DNA from: Planococcus citri | Lineage: Eukaryota; Arthropoda; Insecta; Hemiptera; Pseudococcidae | Assembly (NCBI RefSeq): GCF_950023065.1 | Contig: NC_088681.1 | Span: 55,276,836-55,340,835 of the forward strand | DNA length: 64,000 nt | Reading direction: 5' to 3' | Position numbers and translations under genes: made by a program | Part shown: piece after piece, positions 45,548-57,466 of the stretch | How positions within the stretch are numbered: the stretch's first letter is position 1 | Layout of the letters: every line of letters begins with the position of its first letter | The notes under the pieces: generated by a model | Seen by the model: the letters and a program-made list of their open reading frames with translations, nothing else | Database searches by the model: none | Told to the model about the DNA's origin: nothing

Positions 45548-46500
45548 GTGGGTTTGCCAAAAATTAAAATTAATGATGCAAATGAATACTTTGAAGAACT
45601 CGGGAGTGATAAAAAAGCACAAGATACAGAGATAGAAGATGAAATTGAAGAAACAGAAGACAGAATTTCATTTAAAGAGCTTCAAGAAGCTTTGAAAACA
45701 GCAAAAAACGCAAATGCTCCAGGAGGAGATGGTATACCAACAGAATTGTACAAATACGCAAGTGGTGAATTTAAAAAAAGACTTCTGGAATTCCTAAATA
45801 GGATGTGTCAAGAAGAAAAGGTACCTGAAGAATTCAAAACAGCAATTGTAATACTACTGTTCAAGAAAGGCGATATGTCAAACCTGAAAAACTACCGAGG
45901 AATAAGTCTACTCAACACCTGCTACAAGATAATGCAAAAATACTGGCAAAACGACTAGCAGATCATGCAGAAGAAAAGTTGTCAGAAAGTCAAAACAGAT
46001 TTAGAAAAGGAAGATCATGCACCGATGCAAGTTTTACAGTAAAATTACTGATGGAAAAAAGGATCGAATACAACCTAGAAACACACATGTGCTTTATAGA
46101 CCTGGAAAAAGCATATAATAGGGTCAATAAAAAAAAACTGTTCAAAGTCCTAAAAAATGAAGAAATAACATAAAATGCGAAAGGTAATAAACAGCATATA
46201 TATGAACACTAGAATAAGAATACGAATTGGAAATAAAACAGCAACGAAGATGAAGTTCATGAGGAGAACGGCAGGGGTGACTCTCAGAGACAGAGTCCCA
46301 TCTGAGAAAATAACATCAGATCTCCCAGTGAAGCCAGTCATGAAGAAGATAAAACAGTATAGGAACGATTGGAGAAATCATGTCAAGAGGATGGAGGAAA
46401 CAAGATCACCAAAACAGGTCCTCTAATATACACCAACGTGGAAGAGAGGCAGAGGGAGACCAAGGAGGAAACTTACTGATACCTCGGGCTCATCCTCAAC
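45548..46500 (+). pseudogene. RTE-like LINE reverse transcriptase remnant
   Basis: Three short frames in succession carry LINE RT blocks: NAPGGDGIPTELYKYA and NYRGISLLNTCYKI (45548-45958), QNRFRKGRSCTDASF and FIDLEKAYNRV (45979-46173), then the C-terminal tail FMRRTAGVTLRDR, DWRNHVKRM, GRGRPRR (46175 on). The catalytic FADD block and much of the thumb between frames 2 and 3 are deleted, and frames shift. Endonuclease and 5' end are absent. A dead fragment. Confidence 0.8.
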
Positions 46501-48209
46501 AGGTTCCACACCGTAGCAGACAGGCCATCAGGCCTACCACTTTGTGATTTCAAAAATTGCCCCAAAATGCTAATTTCAGATCTTCCTGTCTACATTTTTT
46601 TCATCATAATAATTAATAAAGCTTGTAAAAATATCAAATTAGAGCTCTCATTGAGGCGAAGAACACATTAAAAATCCAGAACCATACCTTATAGCGCAGT
46701 CAATATGCAATTTGACCCAAACATAATTACAAACAAAGGTTTTTTTGGTGAATATTGTCTAGGGTGGTGTGCTGAACAACATACTAAAAGTCCCTGTCCC
46801 TGCCCCACGAGCTAACCCCCCCACAGTGGATCAAAGCCCCCCAAAATCAGTTTTTCATCAAGAACTCCTGAAATATTGAATTTTGAGTAAAATGAGCCCA
46901 GTGATAATTTCATCTCCTCCCCAATACCTATCAAATGAGCTATCAACCAACTCCCTAGCCTCAAGGGGGTGGCGCTACGACCCCTGAAAGTGATCAGATT
47001 TCAATAATTTTACATTTTATGATTTGGGACTTGTAACCTGTTTTAATTGATAAAATGAAGACAAACTTGGGGAATGAGATTCTTTTGAGAGCTAGAGTTG
47101 ACCTCTGGAGTGGGGAGGGTCAAAGTTGAAAATTACAGAAAGGTCATTTTTTTTGGAGGGGCATAACATGACCCCAAATGAATGAAAAGGGTCCAAAATC
47201 ATACCATCGGACAGTACCTTATCTGTGATCAACATATCCAAATTTCAGCTTCCTAGGTCATCCCCATCCCATTTAAAACGGAATTAAGCTAAAAATCCCC
47301 TTATTTTGCCCCTATTTTCGGTTTTTTTCATCTTAAAAGGAGTGGGGATGACCTAGGAAGCTAAAATTTGGATATGTTGATCACAGATATGGAGCCCAAA
47401 AAAATGGCCATTTTGGGTTTTACCAACCACGGATTCGTATTTGGGACATTTATTACTATATTTTAAGAGTGGTTGAGTCGATAACTAGCTGGGGCCAAAA
47501 AATGGCCCTATCAAATCCTCCTTTTTAGTAAAAAGTAGATATCAAATTTTCAGAGTCCATCCAGAATCTCCTGATCTATAGTAAAAAGTGCGATACATTT
47601 TTCTCTGCGCAATTACGAAATGTTAACGGTGGTCCATTCTATAAAAATGTACCTGTGAACTGTTGAGTTACTTGATGCTTTCTATGTATCAAACTTTCTT
47701 TCCAGAAAAACCTGTCTTTAGCATAAAGTGCCAATGTCTCGCGTTTTTGTGAAAAATTCTCATTTTTCTGCTGAAAATAGTGAAAGAATCTTACTTTTTT
47801 TCGTACCAAAAAGTTGCATAATAACAATTCAATTATTTTAGCAAAATTATTGCTAAAAATGTTTGAGTCTCGATCGAGTTTTTAATACTGTGACCCCCCT
47901 CCACAAGTCATCAATGCGGACCCGGCTCTTTTCTGCACCCAAATACCACTTTCCCGGCAGTTTTGCGGAAATCTGACATCACCAGTCGATCCGCCGTACT
48001 TTAAAACTCCCATGGCCCATATCCGTGAGAAAAAAAAATCGCAAAAATGTGACTTGGTCCCACTAGTTAGTTATTCTTCTAGTAGAAAGTTTGGTACCAT
48101 ATCTACATACTTATGTACTTTTTATCAATTATCTTCAGTAAATTTACTAAACTATATTAATCTTTATTACCTATGAATAAGAATGAAAATTATTATTGAT
48201 AATACGGAA
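46501..48209. repeat. Spacer with a ~48-base-arm hairpin
   Basis: 47220-47268 and 47342-47389 are near-perfect inverted copies (GTGATCAACATATCCAAATT, with CTTCCTAGGTCATCCCCA) separated by ~73 bases. It is otherwise AT-rich with no coding ORF. Confidence 0.55.
48163..48168 (-). terminator. Poly(A) signal of paralogue E
   Basis: Minus-strand AATAAA lies about 42 bases after the stop of paralogue E. Confidence 0.45.
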
Positions 48210-51200
48210 TTACGAACTTTGCACCAAAATATAATCGTCAATTTTTCTTACAGTATCCATAAAAGATTCTTCGTTTAAGAAATCGATAATATCGATCTGC
48301 TTGGTGGATTTTCTGTCAGATGATTCTGGTTCATCCGTAGAATTCGTCTCGGTTTCATCTATTTGAATTGTAAAATCTAAATCTCCCTTTATCTCGAATT
48401 TGGGCAAATCCAGTAGATCCAATGTACGATAATTGTATGGATGATTCTCTGAACACGTGTATATGCAGCCGCCATTTTCGTATTTTTTCATTTTACGATT
48501 TTTCGCGCATAAATACTCATCGTCTTCGCCGCATTCCCTTTGTGTATGCTGGGTTACTAAAATGGTGGCGTTACCGAAATCGTCGGTTATAATTCTCCAA
48601 AATGATTCGATAAGAATTGTGGATCCACACAATTTTTTAATGCAACCGACTGGACCTGTATCATTTGGTATACGTGTTTGATATGTGCCTGAGTACAGAG
48701 TCAGTGGTTTGTTGTTCTGAAAAAGCGAAAAATACTACCGTCGTATTTTATTGGAGCGAGAAAATGGCGTAAAAAAGCAGGGGTGAAAAGGAAAAAATTG
48801 CCGCATCAATTTTTTTTCGGTGTCTAAAAAAAGGGGTGGAAAGAGTGGGTGTTTCAAAAAAAGGTCAGTCCAATAAATTAATGAAAGTTACTACTTAATA
48901 TCATTCGTTTTCGCTCAATTTTTTTTTACAAACTCTACTCACCCGACTACTAATCAAACCACTGTTGATTGGTCGTCAACCCTCCTCAGGGGTTGGTGGG
49001 GGATGGTGGATTTTTCAAGTAACGCACAACTGAATCATGTATTTGAAAAACGAATCTGGACGTGCGATATATCGAATAGTATGTTTTCGAGGTTGCTGAA
49101 TACGAATATGAACTTAATTTCTGGGTCCGACCCCTCCAAGCCCCGCTGTGCTCCAAAAAGGGGATTCAAAATTTTGAAAAATCGTGAAAAGTCGAGTGAT
49201 ATATCGAATGGTATGTTTTTGAGATCGCTGAATACGAATATGAACTTATTTTTCAAATCCAATCCCTCAATGTCACACTGTGCCTCAAAAAGGGAGCCAA
49301 AATTTCGAAAAATAACGAAAAAGTCGAGTGATATACCAAAATGGTATGTTCTTGAGATCGCTGAGTACGAAGATGAACTTATTTTTTGGATCCAATCCCT
49401 CAATGTCCCTCTTCAAGCAAAAAAACATTATAAATAGGTAGGTAATTAAGTTTTTAGAAATCTTAATTTATTTGAAATTTTTTCGTTCTTCATTATGAAA
49501 AACTTAGTTTTTTTCTCAAGTGATTTCTTGATTAGTATGTAAGTGATTAGCATGTTTTTTCAAGTCTTGAGATTTTTATTTATTTATTTTCAGAAAAGAG
49601 ATGAGTCTCATAAAGAAATGAAGTATCCGTAAAAAAATAATCCCAGTGGCACAATACCTGGGCAAAATTTTAAAATATAAATCATTTTGGTGGTTGTACT
49701 TACATCATTATTTCAATGAAATTCAACAAAATCGTAAAATTCCTAGTTCCATTTTATTTTCTATTTTAAAACAATCAAAAACTGATGGGTGAATGAGCGT
49801 TTAAAAAAAATATTGAGATGTAGGTAAAATGTTTATTATTATTATTATTTTTTTTGGTTTTGCGAAATGAGTGTTCAAAATTTTTGAACAGCGATTCCGA
49901 TTATACCGCGATAATACCTCTACCTCTTCCCAGTGTTGTTATACCGGTATTACCGGATACCAAAATACCGGGGATTTGTCCCGGTATTGGGGCGGTATTC
50001 CCAATACCAGCGGTTACCGATGGGAACTGGTATGTCTTCCCGGTATACCAATACCATATACCGGGAACAATTGGATTTTTCCCAGTTTACTAATACCGCA
50101 TACCAAGTTCTGTAATGAGAGTACCAGATACCAAGTACCAATACCAATGGCAAAATCATAGATACCAAATACCAAATACCAATACCAATGCAAGGAACAT
50201 GAATACCAAGTACCCAATACCACATACCAATACCAGAAACTCAATATGGTATACCCATTACCAAATACCGGTATCAGATATTAACTGCTGTATACCAATA
50301 CCGCGTAATTTACCGGTATTTTACCGGTATCCGCAATGTAATGTTCAAAAATTTTTTATTTGATATTTTGGAATTTTTGAAGGGTGTATGGTGCTGGTGG
50401 TGCTTGTATTTCACTCGAGAGAGGATAAAAGATAATACAAAATTTTAAAGTATATTTTGTACTAATTATTTCATAAAAATGCTGGTAAAATTATTGCTAG
50501 AGATGCTAGAGTGAAAATTTTCAAAAAAAAAATTGGTTTGCAAACAAAAGGTGCTTCTATTTGTACATTTTTATTGAATTTTCGTCATCTAGAGGATCCC
50601 TCTCCACCCCAAGTCACTGATTTCTGAAGAAAAAAAAATATTTGCCTCACTATTACCGGACCGGATACCCAAAAACCGGGAATTTGCCGCGGTATTGGGA
50701 TGGTATTCCCAATACCAGGAGATACCAATAAAAAATGGTTCTTCTTCCCGGTATACCAATACCATGTACCAGGAAAAATTGGATGTTTCCCAGTGTACCA
50801 ATACTGGATACCAAGTTCCTCAATGAGGGTACCAAATACCAAATACCAATACCTATACCAAAATCATAGATACCGAATACCAAATACCAATACCAATACC
50901 TCTATTTATCTATACCGATACCATATACCAATCCCCAATACCACAATTCAACAATACCGATACCATATACCGATCCCAATACCACAATTAAAATGTTACC
51001 AATACCATGTACCAATCCCAGTACCACAATTTTTTTTTGGTATACCAGTTTACCGCGGTACATACCGTGGTACGGTATAACAACCCTGCCTCTTCCCCAT
51101 TCTCTCCAAAAGTAACTCCAATCAGTGTTTTAGATGAAATTTTCAGAATTGTATCTAAAATAATGTTGTAAATCTGTTGAGATAATGATCATATCACTTT

Positions 51201-54200
51201 TTGTCGTTAACTTTTTGGGGCAAAGAACTTTTGTGCTCTGGATTCTGAAAAGTGTTCAGCGATCTTGAAAACATACTAGATTTTCGATATATTATACTAT
51301 TTTCGGCAACTTTTCAAAAGGGTACCCCCGGATAAGATAGGCAAAATGCCCTTAACCTCGGATTTCGATGAAACTCACAGGGTATGTTTAGTACCCCCAA
51401 AAAATAATTTTGAGCCCATAGCCCGCTCCCCGCCCCTCACAGCCAGAGGGGGGTCAAAAAACGCGTTTTTCAGGGGGAAAATTCTGCATCAGCGAGTAAT
51501 TAAGATAAATTTATTCTGTAAACGAATATAGTTAGAGGATACATGGGGGTACTTCCCTGAATTTTCTCAGAATTTTTAATCGCATGGGGGGAGAAGGAGG
51601 GATAAAAGAAAACTTTAAATCGACATATTCCGGAACGATTTTCTCGTCAAATATGTATCATTAGGTCTACTATCTATAGAGATCATCACCTGACCATTTG
51701 GAGTGGTGGGTCAAGCTCAAAAGCTCAAAAAACTCTCAAAAACCACGTTTTTCACGTTTTTCTCCAAAAATATGGACATATGGCAAAAATCGAAGCGAAC
51801 CAAGTTGTTCAGCGTGAAATTTTACCTCAAAATGTGTAATTGAAAATTCATTTATACCGCGCGCGCAGAAGTATTTTTGCTTATATCAAGATAGCTGAAA
51901 GAGTATTCCTGGGTAAAATATATGTTAAATGCCCGTGTCCTCGGATTTTTGAAACTTTGATGAATCATCGTTGGGTACCTTTAACAAAAAATCGCCATTT
52001 TGGGAAAAGTTGAACTGGTCATGCTTACAGGAAATTTAACGTAGAACAATTTTAGTTCAATCACTTTTTACTCTCCGACCGTTCATTTCGGTTAAATTGC
52101 CAAAAAACGTAGATTGACAAAGGTTAATGACCTCTTGCGGGGGTAGCATACAATTTGCGGTGTGCAACTTTGGTCAAAATATTTTCGAGTGTACCGTGAA
52201 TCAAGTTCACGTTCTAAATGGTCGATTTTCATTTTTTAAAACAATTTTCATAAAATTGACAACTTTACCCCTCTCCTCCCTGAGTAAGGGTGAAATCGCC
52301 ATTTTGGGAAAAGCTGAACTGGTCATGCGTATAGGAAATTTAACGTAGAACAATTTTAGTTCAATCACTTTTTATCCTCCAACCATTCATTTCGGTTAAA
52401 TTGCCAAAAAACGTAGATTAACAAAGGTTAATGACCTCTTGCGGTGGGGGAGGGGTGACGGACAAGTTGCGAGGTGCAACTTTGGTCAAAATATTTTCGA
52501 ATGTACCTTAAATCGAGTTCACGTTTCAAATTGTCAATTTTCATTTTTTAAAACAATTTTCATAAAATTGACAACTTTACCCCTCTCCACCCTGAGTAAG
52601 GGTGAAATCGCCATTTTTGGAAAAGTTGAACTGGTCATGCTTATAGGAAATTTAACGTAGAACAATTTTAGTTCAATCACTTTTTACCCTCCTATCGTGT
52701 AAGGATGCCTAAATTAAAATCGTTAGGCAATTACACTGGCATAAATTCGATGAACCCTTTCAAGGTTAAAATCATAGGTGGGAAAATTGATAACTTATGA
52801 CGCTAGGTAGTTACCTACCTAACGTCAGTATGTTTTCGGAATTCGAGTATATTAGAACGTGTGATCGTTCGAGTATTTTTATCTTTTGATAATGTGATTT
52901 TTGTTAACATTCTAACTTCAATTAAATGGTGTAATATTCCGGTACGCGAGTTCGAATTATTTTCAATGACTATTTTTCATCTTTAATACCTGAATATTAA
53001 CCAAATGGAGTAAGTCTTTTGATTCGAGCATACCGGCTAGGATGAGGTAACTCCTCATGCCGTAGTTCCGGGCAGTATCTAGGGTCTTTCTCAAGCTAGG
53101 CTACAAGATAATTCAGCAACGAATTTTAGTAGCAACTTAGAAATTAGATAATCAAGGAGATGGTTTCTTTTTAAGTTGTAAATTTAGATAATCCAGTGAA
53201 GGATTTAATAGCCTAGTTTTTCCAATTAAATAATCTAGCTACAGATTTCATAGTGTAACCATCCAATATTATTCCTCTGGAATTAAAATGTATGTAATTT
53301 TCTAATTACGAATTCGAGTTTTGAAATTACTCGGAGGCTCTCTTCTACTAATTCGAGCATTAATTTATGTTGATATAGGTAGGTTCTCTATTCCTATACA
53401 AACCCACTCCATTTATCCTCATTGTAAAATTCCTATACCTATTTCCGCTCACTAACTTTCCCTAGTCTAAAAATTTTCCTAATTACGAATTAATCTATAT
53501 CACACTCCGACCATTCATTTCAGTTAAATTGCCAAAAAACGTAGATTGACAAAGGTTAATGACCTCTTGCGGGGGTAGCATACAATTTTCAGTGTGCAAC
53601 TTTGGTCAAAATATTTTCGAGTGTACCGTGAATCAAGTTCACGTTCTAAATGATCGATTTTCAAAACAATTTTCATAAAATTGACAACTTTACCCCCCCC
53701 CCCCCCCTCCCCTAGTAAGGGTGAAATCGCCATTTTGGGAAAAACTGGACTGGTCATGGTAATAGGAAATTTAACGTAGAATAATATTTATTTGAACATT
53801 TTCCCTCTCGAACCCTTCGTTTCGGCGATACAACCAAAAACATGTTTTGGCAAAGGTTAATGACCTCTTGCGGGGGGTAGCGGTCATGTTCCGGGGTGCA
53901 ACTTTTGATGGGTTGTTTTAGAGACCAATCTGAACAAATAATGTGAAATTCAGCTTGCCCCCAATTTTTTCGAGGTTCGACTAAAAATTTTGCTAAAATG
54001 ACTGTACCACGAAAACGAATGATATTACAGGTAACTTTGATTAATTTATTGGACTGGCCTTTTTTTGAAACACCTACCGTTTCCACCCTTTTTTTGACAT
54101 CCCCCCTCCCCTTGAGAGATGGGTATCGAGCGTAGCATCAAATTATCGAGAATTTGAAGTGGAACATTTTTCGTTATCGTAGTTTTTCTCAAAAACCTAG

Positions 54201-55914
54201 AGCATTTACGGAGTAAAACGCAAAAAACGTGAATCGGAACCGGTTTTAGCCCCCTAAAAAATTTTCCTCCAGGAGTAGGAGAGTCGGTTTTTTCTGGTAG
54301 TTCAGGTGGTCCATCCGAACACATTCCCGAAGAAAAAATTGATGTGCCAATTTTTTCATTTTTAAACCCGCCATTTGTCCGCTCTTTTATGTTATATTTG
54401 GAAATTTTTTAATTGGTAAAAAAAACTCACTTTTTTACTGTACAATCTAATGAAAAAGTCAGCTCTGATCATGCCCTTGAGTAAATCCACGTTTTTGGTA
54501 ATGGGAGTGTAATTAAAAAGAAACCTGGTGGTTGCTTCCAATGAGCTTGTTGGAATGTCATCAGTTTCAACGAACTGGTATGCGTAATAGTTTTTTTTCT
54601 GTTTCTGCGCAAAAAATTCAAACTGATCATCATCACTATTTATAAGGTTATTTGGAGCAGCACTAAGTTGTGTCCGCCCTTTGAAGTAATTCAATTTTTT
54701 AAATTTCATTTCAGGAAACTTGAAAAATGGACATTGAGCGAAGGAGAGAAGAACTCGAAAACAACGAAACTCAGATATTCGTGCATTAGGTAAGAGAATA
54801 CTGTTTACCTTGTCTTCTAATAGTTTTATTGCACTTAGATTTTCATCCAAGAAGGATTCGTGATAGTCCTTCCGAGGATTTAACGCGGGAAGTTCTTCTG
54901 TTACACCCTGCAACAGCAGGTTCGGTGCTTCGATTCGATAAATGGTGTATAGTGTAGCTCCTGCACCAGTGGCGTTTGAATGGCACATTTTGTATACTGG
55001 CAAAAAATGAATGTCCTGCAATCAATTCGACTTTTGATAAAGGGATTGAAAATTCAGTTGAGCGCAGCGAATTAAGAAGGGGTGATCGGTCTCCGGCTGG
55101 GATTTAGGAGGAGGTATAGATGATGGCGATTTTAAAAATGCCTACTTACCGTGCCTTCGTTGTCGCTGGACACCTTGTAAAAAAAAAAAAAAAAAAATGT
55201 TGAAATTGAATTAAGTAATCAGAATGCATTCTCTGATAAACAAAATACGAATGGTTTATGCGAGTAGGTATCTCACCGGGTATCCGACTTCATACATTTC
55301 CGCTTGCGATTTCGTACAATACCTGGCTTTCCCTTTCGTTCTCTTCTTTTTGGATTTTTTTAATCGACGGTACCATTTTGGTATCGTATGTGCATCTCAC
55401 AAGGTGAGATGTATAATTAAATAGGAAAAATAGTTTGCTTTTCTTGGATGTTGCATCGGATTCTAACCATTTTTGTTCTGCTGTTGAATGATGTAGAGGA
55501 CATGCGAGCTTAAATTCTTGTTTTGGACCGCCTTCGTCCTCCTTTTCTGAATTATCGTAATAATAGGCTACAAAATTGCGATTATCTTTGTTTTCGTGAG
55601 GTGTGGCGAGTTGTAGTTTTGTAGAGTCCCCTTCCTTGGTCACAATCACGGCTAATGGCATTCCCGGGCTGCCCTTGTTGAGCAACAGAGCTTCCTCTAA
55701 AATGATTTACAATAATTGTATTAATTTAGGGAAGTATATTTTAATAATTTGATTTATGAGAGGAAAATCCGAGGAATGAAAGTAGAAAAATGTAGGCGAA
55801 TGATGTTGGCTGTTAGACTTACTTACCTGATGTAGTTTCTTCAATGACCACAAAAATTACTAACAAGCTTGCGAATAAAATCCATTTCAAATGCATCGAG
55901 AAATAAGAAGACAT
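48210..55914 (-). CDS. Paralogue E: six-exon secreted nuclease-like gene, exon 2 possibly frameshifted
   Basis: Exons: 55914-55827 (signal peptide, WILFASLLVIFVV), 55696-55277, microexon 55173-55150, 55015-54809, 54604-54431 and 48716-48210. Motifs as in C: MPLAVIV, FKLACP; VYKMCHS, ATLYTIYRI; YAYQFV, FNYTPITKN; LTLYSGTYQ, SFWRIITDD, GGCIYTCS. Near the end of exon 2 a 7-base insertion relative to A (around 55320-55326) shifts the frame, so the usual donor at 55277/55276 is reached after a TGA. An alternative donor CCAG/GTATTG at the insertion is in phase with the microexon and would skip the EMYEVGYP segment. So E is either a pseudogene or uses a new donor. The catalytic RGH is again replaced by YQF. 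Intron 5 (5.7 kb) holds a large composite transposon. Confidence 0.6.
49064..49410 (+). repeat. ~135-base module, 2.6 tandem copies
   Basis: Units start GATATATCGAATAGTATGTT, GATATATCGAATGGTATGTT and GATATACCAAAATGGTATG, each followed by GAGRTYGCTGARTACGAA. They are related to the ~125-base modules at 34.7-35.8 and 57.7-60.8 kb. Confidence 0.65.
49931..51088. mobile_element. Non-autonomous hAT element built of ATACC repeats
   Basis: The ends are CAGTGTTGTTATACCG and the complement of CAGGGTTGTTATACCG, flanked by a perfect 8-bp duplication CCTCTTCC (49923-49930, 51089-51096), the hallmark of hAT. Two interior arrays of degenerate (AATACC)n / TACCGGTA words (to 50340 and from 50655) are separated by AT-rich DNA. 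It has no transposase. Confidence 0.85.
52010..53990. repeat. ~310-base tandem array, about four units
   Basis: Units carrying GGAAATTTAACGTAGAACAA, AAACGTAGATTGACAAAGG, GACCTCTTGCGG and GGTGAAATCGCCATTTT begin at about 52030, 52335, 52645 and 53762. The third is split by an insertion (52693-53514) and the fourth is shortened and more diverged. Confidence 0.75.
52693..53514. mobile_element. 822-bp insertion in the tandem array, class unknown
   Basis: The array unit is interrupted between two copies of CTCC (52689-52692 and 53515-53518), probably a 4-bp target duplication. The insert has no long ORF. TGTAAGG near its start and ATCACA at its end hint at an LTR, but the ends do not abut the duplication cleanly. 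Confidence 0.5.
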
Positions 55915-57464
55915 AGTATTGAAGGGCTTGATATTCTAGCAGTTACAATATTATATGATGAGTATGAACTGAATGCTATTGACAGAATTCTTCGTATTTT
56001 ATGCTCGTTTTGAAAAAAAAATTCGATATACGGCAATGCGAATTGAAATCATCGTAAAAACCTGTTAATATTCGTAATACATAAAAAATTATTTTCTTAC
56101 ATGAATCACTAAAGTAATAAATGCTCGAATCGCTTCGGTTGTTTCAAGCAACGCAGTTGCGAGAAGCGTCATATTTTTGATAATGTTGTTGTTCCATCTA
56201 TACGATTACGGGCTGCTTAATTTACCCAACTGTGCCTTTAAGACATCCTTTATTTACCTACAACATACTCGTAGTGAATAGAGGTGATCGCTGCTCAGGT
56301 ACAATATGTGTAGCATGTGTAATGTGCTATGGAATAATACGCCAGTACCTGTGCGTAGGTATTATTTTAATTTAGTTCGGTATTCGTCGAATGTTCGTCA
56401 TTTTTCAAAGATACGAGATGGGTAGATGATTTGTTATTTCATTTTTAAACGGCCTCTTTTGTTACCTACCTCATCTCCTTTCTAATTCATTGGATTGGAT
56501 TTTGTACATAATATTCAAAAATGTTTTGTATCCTGGGAAGAGGTGATGTAAAATTTATGAAAATACGTAGCAGGTCCGAGGATGAAAACCCTTTGTTGTT
56601 GCAAATTCTACGCAGTTTGCTCATGATCACTTTCTTTTCTTACTCTTTGGAGCCGTAATTTTGTAGAAAATACCCAAAATTCAATTTCTGGAAAGGTCTC
56701 GCTATCCAGAGGTGGGGAACTTTCAATACCTATACTTTACTGCTGACCACAGTAGTTTTCGACTGATCAATACAGTAAATACATCATTTTTGACTGATTA
56801 ATTCAGTGAATAATTCGCATTTGACTGATAAGCAGTAAATTTTTTACTGAAAATCCCTGATTTTAGGAAGTTGAAATGTCGTTTCACTGTTTATCCCAGT
56901 CATGACATGTTGCCTTTCTGAACAGTGCATGAAAATGGAGTGTTACACAGATTAAGAGAGTACCTATATGTTACTCAGTACGATATTAACTACCTACGAA
57001 TAGATGTCCCTCTGAGGAAGTTTTTTTGGGGCGTTGAATGACGAATGTCTAGAGGAGTCATTAGATGCCAAATCAGCCAAAATTTGCTCTTTGATAAGAA
57101 GTCTCAGCAGCCTACATCATTTGTTGTTCAGAAATTCGAATCTCCATGAGGTAGGTAGGTGATTGATTTTTCGTTGGAAATATCGAATAGGTAAATGCTT
57201 CGGAGTGGGTACATGATGATGGTGCAAAAAAAAAAACAAAGGTTGAACTCTCTAACCCCCTCATTTTAATTTTAAAAAATTGAGTTACGAAGTATGATAC
57301 CTTATATCATTTGCTAAATGAATTTTCGTTTCATTCATTCAAATACTTTTCAATACCTATAGCCATAAGTATACTAGTAAAAATTACCTTGACATCAGTA
57401 ATTTTTACTTTTTATGATATAAAAATTACTTTAAAATGAGTAATTTTTACACAATTGGTTTATG
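55915..57464. other. 5' flank of paralogue E and spacer
   Basis: The first ~300 bases are similar to the upstream flanks of A and C. The rest is AT-rich with no coding ORF. Close to 57464 lies a small palindromic stretch of GTAATTTTTAC words. Confidence 0.4.
56126..56180 (-). promoter_or_regulatory. Conserved upstream block of paralogue E
   Basis: This block (GGTTGTTTCAAGCAACGCAG, then TTGCGAGAAGCGTC) lies about 210 bases before the ATG and matches the blocks of A and C. Confidence 0.4.
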
Positions 57465-57466
57465 TA

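Larger units (their letters stand above)
48753..54386. mobile_element. Large composite element with inverted ends in intron 5 of paralogue E
   Basis: The left end near 48753-48900 (AAAATGGCG, TTGCCGCATCAATTTTTT, GGTGTTTCAAAAAAAGG, CAGTCCAATAAATTAATGAA) recurs inverted at 54040-54386. Between them are a ~135-base tandem module (49064), a hAT (49931), repetitive AT-rich DNA (51.1-52.0 kb) and a ~310-base tandem array (52010-53990). No transposase is seen. Confidence 0.6.

Noticed and set aside
49854..51080. Overlapping Tyr/Pro/Trp-rich ORFs
   Set aside because: They are translations of ATACC repeats inside the hAT element.
54392..55021. A single 209-residue ORF
   Set aside because: It is two exons of paralogue E with the short intron between them read through; splice sites and paralogues show the real boundaries.
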